From: Isoetes taiwanensis
Lineage: Eukaryota > Streptophyta > Lycopodiopsida > Isoetales > Isoetaceae
Reading direction: 5' to 3'
Length of the DNA: 64,000 nucleotides
NCBI GenBank assembly: GCA_021234155.1
Contig: JAJEKV010000070.1
Location: 7,055,889-7,119,888 of the forward strand
The notes below the pieces were generated by a model. The model saw only the letters and a list, made by a program, of their open reading frames with translations, did no database searches and was not told the origin of the DNA. A program made the translations under genes and the position numbers. Below, piece after piece: positions 11,890-24,978 of this stretch. Position 1 is the first letter of the stretch, and every line of letters begins with the position of its first letter.

Positions 11890-12293
11890 ACAAAATTGGA
11901 TGAAATTTTAGCAATTTTTCATAGGTGATGGATGAATCGTGTGCTTTTGATTAGGAAAAATGGTCTTGCTAACTTTGGTCTCGACAAATGGCAATGGCGT
12001 ATGAAAGGGAAGAAAAGGATGTATAAAGAAATGATTTTTTGGGTGGAATGGTAGTGAAGACCTTGGGAAATAGCAAATCATGCCTTAAGAAGTAATATCA
12101 TGGCTCATGCAAAGTACCGCTTGAAATTCGAAAGTGGTCTTCCAACTTTGGGGTCTTGACCTTTGACTTCAAGTGTTCAAGATTCTTAGGTGATCAAATA
12201 TTCTTCAAGAAATGCCTATATGATGCTAAACTAGTGTCCATCTTTTGGTTCTTCGCTACAAGTTGCGAAGTGATGGATGTCTTTAAGTTTCAT

Positions 12294-12539
<246 letters not shown>

Positions 12540-12679
12540 TGCCTTGCGACGCGCCGCTTTTACACATACATCATTATGCTAGTGAAGTGTGTCAAGCATG
12601 CATATAGCTTTTTATCTTTGCCATTTTGTGGCATTAATGACATATGGACAACTTGGTCATACATGGATTCTTAGAAAAC

Positions 12680-12978
12680 CATAAAAACCACACCTCAAAA
12701 AAAATATTACCTTAAAAAACACCTTAGAAAAAAAACATCCTGTCAAGAAACTATACAGCCGGAGAAAACAACACATCCTTAAAAATGAAACTACACCTTC
12801 TTAAAAACCACACATTCTTATTCAAAAAAACTATGGCTCCATAAAAACTACAGCATATCCTTGAAAAACCACACCTCTGTATAACTACGTGTAGGTTTTT
12901 TTCAAATCTTCAAAAAAACAACCCGTATTGTGTTTTTACTGTTGTTTTCAGCTGTGGACCAAATGTTGGGGTTGTAGT
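12680..12978. repeat. A-rich subterminal-repeat element
   Basis: Repeated AAAACCACAC, AAAACTACA and AACAACAC words end in TTGGGGTTGTAGTG, whose inverse, CACTACAACCCCAA, resembles the terminus at 18545 and near 4078. It is probably a diverged member of that small element family, duplicated again at about 15185-15488. Confidence 0.5.
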
Positions 12979-13777
12979 GCATCGAAGGTGGAAAATTTCC
13001 TAGTCATTTATAAACAAGTAGTTTTTTTATAGCAACGGACATGTGATATTACTTTGTTCAATGCCTCATATGCATTGCATCTGTATCAGACATGTTTCTC
13101 ATCCTCTATCTCTGCCATGTTGCATAACGTGTATTGTCTCTTCTCCCTGACTATCTTCAACCCTTGATTTTTGGATGTATACTACATTGGCCTAGTCTAT
13201 TCGATCATGGGGGATTCACCTATAAGTATGTCGGATATGCCATCTTGCGAAGATGGGATCACGTAAAAATCTCTTATTTACCACTTTTGTAACAGATTTA
13301 TTTTTTCATACTCCTATCCATCCGTCTGCATGCATACCCTATAAAATATTTCTACAGAGAAAGTAGTAAACTTCTGTATGTATTCCATGGTAAGAGGTCC
13401 TCCAGCGCCAGACGTGGGCTGGGAAGGGTATGTGCATACGAGGTTCACCCCACCAACTCCGCCAACGGGGCTCGGAATGTGAGCTGGCCGGGCATTTCTC
13501 TGCTAACAGGGCCTGCATGTAGGCTGGCTGAGCTTCCCATTGTCCCGGAGCTTTGTTATGTTCTTTTGGTACTCTGACTTTGTGTTTTCGCTCCCGTTGC
13601 TTATGATGTTTCTTTCCTTATCATTGTCTAGCACTGCACCATAGGATCTTGTGTTTGAATTGTCTATGTTTTTGTTATCCAAGATGCCCGAGTGTTTCCA
13701 TGCATGCAGTGGCAGCCAGGGATCCCCACTTAGTCATGAGGACTAACCCCAGTGAATGCATGTGCAGTGAGTAAGCA

Positions 13778-14830
13778 TGTTGGAGCCTAGGTGGCATGTT
13801 TGAGCCACCTTAGCATGTTGGAGCCCACGTGGCGTGTTTGTGCCACCTTGGCATGTTGGAGCCAAGGTGGCATCTTCCATGTGGCATGTTTGAGCCACCT
13901 CGGCATGTTGGAGCCTAGATGGCATGTTGGAGCCTACATGGCATGTTTGAGCCACCTTGGCATGTCTGAGCCTAGGTGGCATGTTTGAGCCACCTTGGCA
14001 TGTTGGAGCCTAGGTGGAATGTTGGAGACCACGTGGCATGTTTGAGCCACCGTGGCATGTTGGAGAGAAGGTGGCATCTTGGAGCGCGCGTGGCATGTTT
14101 GAGCCATCTTGGCATGTTTGAGCCTATGTGGCACGTTGGAGCTTGTGTGGCATGTTTGAGCCACCTCGGCATGTTTGAGCCGAGGTGGATGTTGGAGCCT
14201 AGGTGGCATGTTGGAGCCGAGTGGACGTTTGAGCCACCTTGGCATGTTGGAGCCTAGGTGGCATCTTTGAGCTACCTTGGCATGATGGAGCCTAGGTCGC
14301 ATGTTGGAGCCCACGTGACATGTTTGAGCCACCTTGGAATGTTGGAGCCCGCGTGGCATGTTTGAGCCACCTTGGCATGTTGGAGCCCACGTGGCATGTT
14401 TGAGCCACCTTGGCATGTTTGAGCCTGAACAAAATTGGATGAAATTTTAGCAATTTTTCATAGGTGATGGATGAATCGTGTGCTTTTGATTAGGAAAAAT
14501 GGTCTTGCTAACTTTGGTCTCGACAAATGGCAATGGCGTATGAAAGGGAAGAAAAGGATGTATAAAGAAATGATTTTTTGGGTGGAATGGTAGTGAAGAC
14601 CTTGGGAAATAGCAAATCATGCCTTAAGAAGTAATATCATGGCTCATGCAAAGTACCGTTGAAATTCGAGTGGTCTTCCAACTTTGGGGTCTTCAGCCTT
14701 TGACTTCAAGTGTTCAAGATTCTTAGGTGATCAAATATTCTTCAAGAAATGCCTATATGATGCTAAACTAGTGTCCATCTTTTGGTTCTTCGCTACAAGT
14801 TGCGAAGTGATGGATGTCTTTAAGTTTCAT

Positions 14831-14926
<96 letters not shown>

Positions 14927-14952
14927 GAGTGATGGATGTCTTTAAGTTTCAT

Positions 14953-15044
<92 letters not shown>

Positions 15045-16283
15045 GCACGCACGCACGCACGCACGCACACACATACATACGTATGCTAGTGAAGTGTGTC
15101 AAGCATGCATATAGCTTTTGTATGCTGCCATTTTGTGGCATTAATGACATATGGACAACTTGGTCATACATGGATTCTTAGAAAACCATAAAAAACCACA
15201 CCTCAAAAAAATATTACCTTAAAAAACACCTTAGAAAAAAAACATCCTGTCAAGAAACTATACAGCCGGAGAAAACAACACATCCTTAAAAATGAAACTA
15301 CACCTTCTTAAAAACCACACATTCTTATTCAAAAAAACTATGGCTCCATAAAAACTACAGCATATCCTTGAAAAACCACACCTCTGTATAACTACGTGTA
15401 GGTTTTTTTCAAATCTTCAAAAAAACAACCCGTATTGTGTTTTTACTGTTGTTTTCAGCTGTGGACCAAATGTTGGGGTTGTAGTGCATCGAAGGTGGAA
15501 AATTTCCTAGTCATTTATAAACAAGTAGTTTTTTTATAGCAACGGACATGTGATATTACTTTGTTCAATGCCTCATATGCATTGCATCTGTATCAGACAT
15601 GTTTCTCATCCTCTATCTCTGCCATGTTGCATAACGTGTATTGTCTCTTCTCCCTGACTATCTTCAACCCTTGATTTTTGGATGTATACTACATTGGCCT
15701 AGTCTATTCGATCATGGGGGATTCACCTATAAGTATATGTCCTGATATGCCATCTTGCGAAGATGGGATCACGTAAAATCTCTTATTTACCACTTTTGTA
15801 ACAGATTTATTTTTTCATACTCCTATCCATCCGTCTGCATGCATACCCTATAAAATATTTCTACAGAGAAAGTAGTAAACTTCTCAGATGTATTCCATGG
15901 TAAGAGGTCCTCCAAATACGACGTGGGTCGGGAAGGTATGTGCATACGAGGTTCAATCTCACCACCTCGCCAACGGCTCTTAATGAGCCGGCCGCATTTC
16001 TCTCAAGCTAACGTGGCTCAAGATGTAGGGTCACCGAGCTTCCCATTGTCCCTTGAGCTGTTATGTGTTCTTTTGGTAATTGACTTTGTGTTGGCCCCGC
16101 TGTTTATGATGTTTTTTCCTTATCATTGTCTAGCGAATCGCACTATAGGATCTTTGTGTTTGAATCTGTCTATGTTTTTGTTATCCAAGATGCCCGAGTG
16201 TTTCCATGCATGCAGTGGCAGCCAGGGATCCCCACTTAGTCATGAGGACTAACCCCAGTGAATGCATGTGCAGTGAGTAAGCA
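13778..16283. repeat. 2.5-kb tandem duplication, unit B
   Basis: Second copy of 11240-13777. It differs by shorter CT tracts and by small indels and substitutions that concentrate where one copy has CAG or CTG (for example 13440-13660 against 15950-16150). Confidence 0.95.
14832..15067. repeat. two (CT)n microsatellites plus (ACGC)n
   Basis: CT runs at 14832-14924 and 14954-15042, again each behind GATGTCTTTAAGTTTCATG. The second runs into an ACGC repeat that unit A lacks. Confidence 0.97.
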
Positions 16284-16337
16284 AGGGATGGCAGCGGTGC
16301 AGCTGAGGATCGTGGTGGAGCGAAGCTCTAGGGATGA

Positions 16338-18052
16338 ATATGTAGCATAATAACAGGGGGTTTTCTTTGTGTTTTTGTACGCTTTTCACTAAAGGTTTTC
16401 CTATGATTTCGTGATGTATTCAAATGGATGTACTAATGCGTACATCTAGAGTGCACCATTTCTGAGCCATTGATTTTAGCCTTTTTTTTCAATGGTCAAC
16501 AACCAATGGCTCACAACAAAAGCCCTTTTTTTGTGCGTGTGGTGCATAATGGGCACATGAAGGGCCATTGATTTTAGCCCAACAACCAATGGCTCACAAC
16601 AAAAGCCCTTTTTTTGTGCGTGTGGTGCATAATGGGCACATGAAGGACCGTTGATTTTAGCCCAACAACCAATGGCTCACAACAAAAGCCCTTTTTTTGT
16701 GCGTGTGGTGCATAATGGGCACATGAAGTGCTTGAAGGGCGCATGTAGTGCAGTTTCCCCTTCGGCAACACATTTCTTATCATAACTTTTGATCCAGAGC
16801 TCTGTTTGAGATGATTTTTATTGCGTTGGAAAGCTCTCTCCAAGATCTTTTTGGTAGTGTATGATATGGATATGTTTGAGTTAATTATCTATGCTAAAAC
16901 AGCAATTTTTCGGCCGGGTTTGGTAGGCTAACACATCCTACCAGCTGATTAATACAGGATTGTGCTATTGGATATTGTTTTATGGCTCATTCCGAATGAA
17001 GCTTGCAAAAATTACCATGTATTTTTAGATTTTGAGGCGCTTATTAAGCAAATTCCAAGGCTTCTAGATCCTTGTGCTAACAAGCGTAAAAGTTTCCCAC
17101 TTTGGTTTCTCACCACAAGAATCCATGGAGGCCAAAGGCTGCTGTTAAATTCCAGTTGAAAAATGTTTGTGTATGAGTGTTGCAAACTTTATGACTTTAA
17201 TAATGGGATCAATCTGCTCTATTTTTATAGTAACTTTTACTTATGTTCTATTTGTTTTATTGTGATCAAATTCAAAAGCTACAATGATGAAAGCCTCAAA
17301 TGAATTCTAGTTTTTTTGGTTTGAATTCTAAAATTTTTTGTCACTGGAAGGTCCCTAAGGCCTCGAAGGGGCCAAAAATTTTTAGCAACACAAACCATTA
17401 ACATCAACATATAAAAATTAAATCCCCAACACATAACAACCAACACATAACAACCATTTACATTAATAACCAACACATAACTACCATTGACATTAATTAA
17501 CACAACTATTGGGTCCAACACATTTAAATTAAAATCCCCTTAAACCCCCTTTGGTTTGGGTGCATATTCACACGGGGGTGGCGTAGGGGCGAGAGCCCTC
17601 ATAATTGTATTTTACTGCATTAAAAATCAACACCATATAGTATTCCGCTTGAAATCTTATAGTATTTTGCGAATCTTGTTATACAGTATAGCAAATTTTG
17701 TACTTGCATACCCCACAAACGAGGAACTTTACGTACGGTGTAGATTAAGGAATAAGGGGTGAATATGCCTATCCAACAGCTCTCGTTGCACGGAGTCACC
17801 CCCCGTGTGAATATGCACCCAAACCAAAGGGGGTTTAAGGGGGATTTTAATTTAAATGTGTTGGACCCAATAGTTGTGTTAATTAATGTCAATGGTAGTT
17901 ATGTGTTGGTTATTAATGTAAATGGTTGTTATGTGTTGGTTGTTATGTGTTGGGGGATTTAATTTTTATATGTTGGATGTTAATGGTTTGTGTTGCTAAA
18001 AAAAATTTTTTGGCCCCTTCGAGGCCGTAGGGACGCCCCCCCTCCGGGTGAC
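16338..18052 (+). mobile_element. composite foldback repeat, copy 2
   Basis: The same outer start as copy 1 is followed by an 83-bp tandem repeat (16501, 16584, 16667). The foldback module (17340-18052, 713 bp) is complete here: it starts GTCAC and ends GTGAC, and near both ends carries GGCCTCGAAGGGGCC-type sequence in opposite orientation. This is the best copy for defining the module's limits. No clear target duplication is visible around the foldback, so it may be part of the larger element rather than a separate insertion. Confidence 0.8.
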
Positions 18053-18299
18053 AATTAGATGTTATATTTGTTGAGAATATGGATTCTTTTGCTGTTAATA
18101 TTTTCTGATTATATTGAGATCTTAAGTATTTGCTCATTGAGTTTTGAGCGTGTAATTTAAGTGTGCAAGAGGAAGATTCAATTCTTCACCATATTCTATT
18201 GTTTGTCACACCAACCTAGAACTAGCACAGTATTGACAGATCCCGAGTTGCCTAGAGGGTCAACTCGGCAGGCTCGTCACATTTTTGAGCAAAAACTAT

Positions 18300-18545
18300 A
18301 CATAAAATTTACACATTGTTTTTCTTAAAAACCACGCGAAAACAACACATAAAAATTACAGGTTGTTTTTGTCTAAAAACCACGCATGAAAACTACACGT
18401 TCTTTGTGTATGAAAAAATACACTAAAAAAACTACGCGTTGTTTCTAGCATTTTCGGAACATTACTATGGGTGGCTTTTAAGTGTTGTTTTTTTGCAAAA
18501 AAGACAGCAAAAAACTACACGTAGATCAGATTTTGGGGTTATAGT
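18300..18545 (+). repeat. dispersed repeat with ACAACAC motifs
   Basis: Repeats of AAAACCACGC, AACAACACAT and ACTACACGTT end in GGGGTTATAGTGC. The stretch 18430-18545 is the inverted partner of 4078-4200. Confidence 0.7.
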
Positions 18546-20160
18546 GCTGCTGAAAGCCATTGGCACTGCATTTTGGAGTGCATGGAAGAAGCAAATGGAA
18601 AAGAGAGAAGAAGATGAGGCAAAGATATCCAAAGAAAAGGTGATGTAACCTGAGAGCAATTTGTAAGATGTAAAAGAGGCCAACAGACCATGCCTTTGAG
18701 GTGAAAATGCAGTGGCCAAAGGAATTGTTTATGCTTCAAGTTTCGAAGCTAGATGCATGTTTCTAAGAATCGTAAGTATTTTAATTATTTTTGTTGTCTT
18801 TTTTTTTTTTTTTTTTTAATTAATTCAGACTTTCTTATTTTGCAGCTTCTAAGTAAGAAGATTTGGATGCATGATTTTACGTGAGAAGAAGAGTCAAACT
18901 GTATACTCTAATATTGAAGATTATATCCATTTAATTTAAAAACTTATGTCCGTTTAAGAGAAACAAGATGACGGATTAAATCCATTAATGACCTGCGTTT
19001 GCACTAATGAAACAAAACCTTTCAAGGATTCCCTAAAATACCTTGCCACTTTTGGGCTATGAAATTTTAAGAATGCCTTCCATTTCAAATTCGAAGTGCC
19101 ATTTTAGGGTTGTCAATGCCGGTAAACATTCTTGATTTCAATATGCATATTTAGGGTCTAATGACTTAAGTTGTAATTAGGTTTTGTTCTTTCTTTACAA
19201 ACTTATATAACTAGTAACGGGTCCCCGACTTTGCTGGACATAAGTATACATTCTATAACACCTTGCAAAATTTCAAAGGTGGCCAAGAGAACTGAATTGA
19301 ATTGAATTGATTTTTATCGTCCGCGGAGACCAATTGACCTAGGGGACCCAAAAGGTAAGAGGTCCCACAAAATTCTCCTAAGATATCTGATTTGAACTCG
19401 TTTATGAACCTGGCTATTTTTGATGAATCTTAATTAATGTTTTGCATTCAATACATGACTTTTCCTTTATGTCATTTTGTTCTTTCTCTTTCTGTCAGAG
19501 ATTAATTATTAAATTGTATAGTGACCATTGAATGAGCTAGCCAAGAGAGAGGGATGAGCTAGCTAAGAGATAGGGACGAGCTATCTAAGAGATTGAAGGC
19601 TCTTAATTGAATTGCTTGACTTTCATTTTGTCATTTTGTCCTTTCATTTTGTCCTGATTGAATCGCTTGACAATCATTTTGTCCTTTCAGGCTGCCGTCT
19701 TAGATCAACCATCCTTTTTCTGCTTCCAGGGTAAAATCATCTTGATCCTCTAGTTTGGTTCGGGAATTTTTTTAAGCATAAAAGTCAAATTTCCAGCTGG
19801 ATCTAGCCAACCTACCACCTCCATGCTCCCACTCAGTTCCTACCGGAAGTAACAAGAGAAAGCACTATTTTTAGCAGGAAATTTTCCTGCTATCTCAAAA
19901 TCGTAGTGTGAATTTTCAGATTTACAGGGTAGCTTACAAGGGCTCCGGAGAATTTCCCGAACCAAGCCCTCTAGGATGGGCCCTAGAAACCTTACGAAAC
20001 ATTTTGCAAGTAGCAACATCATTTAAGATGTGCCAGCCTGGAACCAATAAGATATGATACCATAACACCATAAGCAATTTGTAACACCATTTTGCGTAGT
20101 GTTATACTAACCATACACAACGAAGCTGGCTATGGCATCCTTTTTCAAGGCCGGCAAGGC
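18546..20160. other. non-coding stretch, no gene seen
   Basis: A lysine/glutamate-rich frame at 18540-18648, a splice-like GTAAGT near 18770 and a 19-T run (18798 region) might be a remnant of an exon-intron unit, but no homolog is recognisable. GAGCTAGCTAAGAGA-like words repeat near 19530-19590. Confidence 0.35.
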
Positions 20161-20164
20161 TAAT

Positions 20165-20233
20165 CAAGGTATACAAGGGCTTGCCCTTGTATACCTTGTA
20201 AATTTTAGAGTTGCCATTCATGTTGAATGGCAA
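20165..20233. repeat. two adjacent perfect hairpins
   Basis: CAAGGTATACAAGGGC and its exact complement are separated by only 2 bases (20165-20198). They are followed by TTGCCATTCA, TGT and its exact complement (about 20211-20233). The second hairpin overlaps the start of the ORF beginning at 20220. The role is unknown. Confidence 0.85.
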
Positions 20234-20570
20234 TTTTGTCATGATGCCGTTCACAGATGGTGATGGTGTAGATCCTCAAAATATAGGATTTGAAAATGGT
20301 TCGCAAGATCTAGGAATACTTGGGCAATTCAAAAAGCTTTTAATAAATCAAGGAAAAAAGCTCAATCTTTCCCTTGGGATTGGCGTTACTGGCAAATATA
20401 CGTCAGACCAAATTATGTTTATAGTATATTTTCTGAAGATCTACCCAATCTTTAACGGCATTTACATTCACGTACATAAAGAAAATCCTGTTGGGGAATA
20501 TGAAGTGGAGCAGCTGTTGCAAGAACTCCGGCAAGAAATAGAGGCGCAGGGGCAAGCCCTTCTGTCATGA
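20220..20570 (+). CDS. unrecognised ORF, first tandem copy
   Basis: From ATG at 20220 the frame gives about 116 residues. It holds a hydrophilic N-terminal stretch (TDGDGVDPQNIGFENGSQDL), a basic segment (FKKLLINQGKKLNLSL), an aromatic/hydrophobic core (IMFIVYFLKIYPIFNGIYIHVHK), here described by position rather than function, and a Gln/Glu-rich tail (EQLLQELRQ). Its stop codon overlaps the next copy's ATG (20567). I do not recognise a family. It could be a transposon-derived fragment, but the pattern of indels against the second copy favours coding constraint. Confidence 0.45.
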   Translation: MLNGNFVMMPFTDGDGVDPQNIGFENGSQDLGILGQFKKLLINQGKKLNLSLGIGVTGKYTSDQIMFIVYFLKIYPIFNGIYIHVHKENPVGEYEVEQLLQELRQEIEAQGQALLS

Positions 20571-21064
20571 TGCCAGTAAAGAGGCCGTTCACAGATGGTG
20601 ATGGTGTAGATCCTCAAAATATAGGATTTGAAAATGGTTCGCAAGATCTAGGAATACTTGGGCAATTCAAAAAGCTTTTAATAAATCAAGGAAAAAAGCT
20701 CAATCTTTCCCTTGGGATTGGCGTTACTGGCAAATATACGTCAGACCAAATTATGTTTATAGTATATTTTCTGAAGATCTACCCAATCTTTAACGGCATT
20801 TACATCCACGTACATAAAAGAAATCCTGTTGGGGATGAAGTGGAGCAACTGTTGCAAGAACTCCGGCAAGTGGAGCAGCTGTTGCAAGAACTCCGGCAAG
20901 CACTGCCTGGCTTTAACGTTGCTGTAGATATGGCGTTGGTCCATATGAAGTTGGTCAATCCTTCCTCATATGATGTAATCTTTCTAACATATGATGTATC
21001 ATATGATCTAACATATCTCCCAACATATCAAGGCCGGGGTAGGCCGGTCATGGAAGTCATTTAG
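20567..21064 (+). CDS. unrecognised ORF, second tandem copy
   Basis: 165 codons, nearly identical to the first copy through the core. It differs by a 12-bp insertion after the start, a 3-bp deletion near 20835 and an internal 30-bp duplication encoding EQLLQELRQ twice; all three keep frame. The C-terminus continues with LPGFNVAVDMALVHMKL and then a stretch with repeated YDV/TY words encoded by ACATATGATG-like DNA. No signal peptide is seen and no domain is recognised. Promoter and terminator are not visible. Confidence 0.45.
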   Translation: MMPVKRPFTDGDGVDPQNIGFENGSQDLGILGQFKKLLINQGKKLNLSLGIGVTGKYTSDQIMFIVYFLKIYPIFNGIYIHVHKRNPVGDEVEQLLQELRQVEQLLQELRQALPGFNVAVDMALVHMKLVNPSSYDVIFLTYDVSYDLTYLPTYQGRGRPVMEVI

Positions 21065-21159
21065 GCGGAATGGATAGTCATTTAGGCGGCATCATGGTAT
21101 GGCACAAGGTTTAAAGTTGTTGGTTGTGTTATTGAAAAAAAAGAAAAAGAAAAAGAAAA

Positions 21160-21245
21160 AACAAGGTGCTGCGCAGGGAGGGTTGCCCTCCATGGCCGGA
21201 AGATGAGGTGGCTTAAATCATACTTCAAAGTCATGTTTTCACAAT
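21160..21245 (+). repeat. dispersed repeat, inverted at 63626-63705
   Basis: ACAAGGTGCTGCGCA followed by GGAGGGTTGCCCTCC, and GGCTTAAATCATACTTCAAA further on, recur with few changes on the opposite strand at 63626-63705. Confidence 0.8.
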
Positions 21246-22107
21246 CAATCAAAATTGCTACTTCAAAACAATAGAATACTTGATATCATGACTTTATGGG
21301 AATTGCAGGGAATTGGCGTAAAGAAATCCTTAGTGCTCGGCATGGAATAAATATTGCAGAAGCAAAAGGACAAGTCTAATAGAGCAGAGAATGGAAATAC
21401 ATGTTTTGTTAGCATAGGAATGAGAGCAACTCCTTGAAGACCTGCGATCTGTTTTTTGTGCTCGGGAGGAGGAAAACATGGAGCATTGTTATATGAAGAT
21501 GCTTATGCAAATGAAGTTAAGAAATAGTGTATGAATCACTCTCCCTTTATAATTATGACTAGAAACGTGTGCCCGGCGATGCCGAACCTTAATCGCAGAC
21601 ATGTGGAAAGGGTGTTTGTGTGGAGTTTGTAGGTGAATAAAGAGTTTGTAGGAGCCTCTATATCTTTAAGGGCGTTGACACTGTAGATGGGATTCTTCAG
21701 TGGATGCATGATAAAAAATTTTATAGCAGGGGAAGAAGGTACTGATTTGGGAAGTTTATATATGTGGTTAGGCTCAGTTGGATCATTTTATCCACCTTAC
21801 TTGGATCAACACCTTACTTGGGATTTTTTCAGTGTGAACGAGAGTCCATGTTAAGGAGCGTGGTGTAGCTGATTTGGAGGTAAGAGACAATAATGATTCT
21901 AATTGTGTCTTTGTCTACCAGCTAGAAAGCTTGTACTCCTATTTAGATATCTATGTTTTCCTTCTATGTGAAGATAATTATCTAAGTAAACATCAAGTTA
22001 TCTTTATCTAAATATAAACCATTGAACAGGTTAAAAACAATGTCAAGCTCTGATACTAGTGGCAATGTGAGGGGCATTTGCTTGCCACGTCGATCCTTAG
22101 CAAAACC
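21246..22107. other. non-coding stretch, no gene seen
   Basis: Only chance frames. No recognisable repeat inside the window. Confidence 0.4.
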
Positions 22108-24978
22108 TCCTTCTTCTTCTTCTTCTCCTTCTTCTTCTTCTTGTTTACAATCACACCCAGATTTACACTATACAATGTACTACTTACAGAGCACAGTTCC
22201 ATTCAAGGTGCAAACACTCCCCATAATATCCATCCTGGTTGTTATCCCAGGCCACAGCATTTTAATCTATACAATTTCATTATTTGAAAGTCATGTATAA
22301 TATTTGTAAATTTGTATTACCAAAGCACAGACAACTTTTCATTTAGCCATTCCATTAAGACTGTTACATCCCAGTAAATTTTAGTATATACAATTTCAGA
22401 AAATCTAAAGATATGTATTTAACATCTTAGATACGTTTCCAACAAGAAGTATAGTCAATAAAGCTTGAAATCTCTATAAGTGTAGTCCTAGTATGTAAAG
22501 ATCTCACCACTTTGTACAATATTTCATGGAAATGCATAAATTATGCATCCTATGTTGTCTTCATACTCAGCCAAAGTACTTTGACAGAAAGAGTAGGAGG
22601 TGAAGTCTTGGTTACCTGTAACCAAACAATACAAACATTAGCCTTATGAGGGTAACGATGTAAGGGTCAACAGGTAAGCTATAAGACATCACGGCTCTTC
22701 GCCCTTCACCTACTTTAAGCAAAATAGGGCTGATTTTTTCATGTTAATCATCTGAGGTGCAATAATGTAAATCAACAAGCTCTATGCTGCTTACCTCAGC
22801 ATATAAGTAACCAAATATTTGAACATACTAGAGCTAAAAACATGTCCATGTATACAAACATCAATGGCCATGTATGTTATCTTCCATGTTATCCATGTTT
22901 TCTGTAGCTCAGAATATTAAATGTAAATGTTTATTTAATCAAGCTAACTCAATCAACTTAGAAATATGAAGTATTCTAAGCAAGGATAACCACAAATCTG
23001 AGCTAGATCATGTAAAAAACAGAAATATAAACTAAGATCATATTTTTCAGGCCCTTAGCAATGCCAAGTTAAGAGCTCAACATCATGTAAAAACATGGCC
23101 AGCATATCTGCTCAGATGTGTAGCAACAGAAAGGGACCATGCTTAATATCCGCTTCACTCAGTCAGCATACAATATTGTACAATACTTTCTAGAGTTTGC
23201 AATTCATTTCAGCTTATGTTCTATATGTCTGAGCAAAGGCCTTAACCCAGACAAACCATATTTGTATCAAGTCCCCTGTCTCCTAGAGCTCAACTCATGA
23301 GCTTTCAATTACTCTGCATTAATTGGAGGACAAAACTTAACATTCAACAGAAATTTGAGCAACAATCATTATCAACTTATCTATGTAAAACTCTGCTCTA
23401 GTAATTTTAAGCTAAGAGAAAGACCTGTTATATCCTTAGATCATCTCCATATCCAAGCTTAAGTACCACAAATCAAATCAAACCTGATATGAGACGCTCC
23501 TATTATGATCTTTTGGAGTTTTGTTCAGTGGCATCGCACCATAGCTCAGCCTTGAAAACTTTGTTGAATGGTGCCTTCCAGCTAGCAAAGTCTTGTTTTC
23601 TTCCCGTCCAGGGGCGCATTAATCCCTGCCTGTTAGCATAACGTTCAAGCAAAAGAGATTTGGACCCCTAGAATATATATGCCATATTGGCGAATCTGTG
23701 ATCTTAATAACTCACCAGAATACTCGGTGCAAAGCAGACAAAACTTTGCCACAATACTATTTCGGCAAGGCAAAATCGATGTTTGTGGAGTATTTCTAAC
23801 CTTCCGGGCCTTGCTATTCTTCCCAGAAAAATGGCCATAGATCCCTATTTGGCATTATGCAGGTGTAAAATAGAGCAAGAACAAGAGGTAGAGCCCTCTA
23901 GGCGCAGGCTATCTCATTCCCGCCAAAGCACAAAGATGCACTAAGGCATCTATTATCTATTTAATATGAAGTTAGAATATTATCCTTTACCTCATTACGA
24001 AAGACGGTTATCCTCTGGCAACATCACGGCCTGCTACACAAAAGTATCCGCCTCCACCATTAATGGATCTACGAATCAATATTTGGTATTCATTTTTAGG
24101 CTAAGCCTATCCAACCTTTGCCTCGAAAAACTCAAACGTCATTTAGTTAGACCACAATACGGCATTTTTCAACCCAATTTAACCATTGACAAAATGCAAA
24201 TGATAAACCTCAATTGGTAAAAAGCTCTTTATACAGGTCTTCCCCTTTCTTTTCTTTAAAGAGCATGCACCTATTGCACCATTAAACATGGTACTTTATG
24301 TACTTTGAAAGATCTTTGGTCGTCACCTCCATAGCTAAAAAGGAACATATCTTAAAGTGGAGGCTCACCTTTCGTGAGCACTTTTGTGCCTATTTTAAAT
24401 CCCAAATATGTAGTCATGCAAAGCACTTTTGCATGTAGCACCACTTGTCATGCTTGCATAAAATAAAAGTGCATGCATAAGAAAATAAAATGCATGCATA
24501 AGTTTTATATGGGTAAAGCTTATTCTAAGCCATATGTCAAAAGGTAATACATGTGACGAATAGAAATTCACTTTGTAAACAATGTTTTGATGTATCCATT
24601 GTACTTTTGGTCATGCCCAAAATATCATTTCAGCAATATTGTAGGCAGAATGGTTACAAACACCATCAACTCAAAGGCACTATGACATTTTCAAGTTTAA
24701 TTATCATTTCCCGTGTATAGTTTCCAAGCAGGAAGCTAACCCAAGGACTTGATATGAAAATTCTAGAAGATTCAATTAAGAAGATTTAAAGAGAGGGAAA
24801 ATACCATGGTTTATTTAGAGGGAAAATAGAATTCAACATTGAAACATACCTTAATAGAGAGTACGTCTCCAAAGCATATCAGCACAAGTGGGACTTGGTG
24901 TTGCCCATCTATAATGCCTTCAATCAAAATAACAAAACAAACATTCAGAAATTCAGAAGATAGAACTATTAGATTCTT
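22108..24978 (+). repeat. TTC-bounded repeat unit 1 (diverged)
   Basis: The unit starts with an interrupted TTC run. About 110 bp on comes a CATCCTGG...CCAGGCCACA dyad, then a GGTTACCTG...GACAGGTAAGCT...CGCCCTTCACCT-type block (22610-22720). The unit ends just before the next TTC run. The same landmarks recur at matching offsets in units 2, 5 and 6, and more weakly in 3 and 4. No protein is encoded. Confidence 0.7.
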
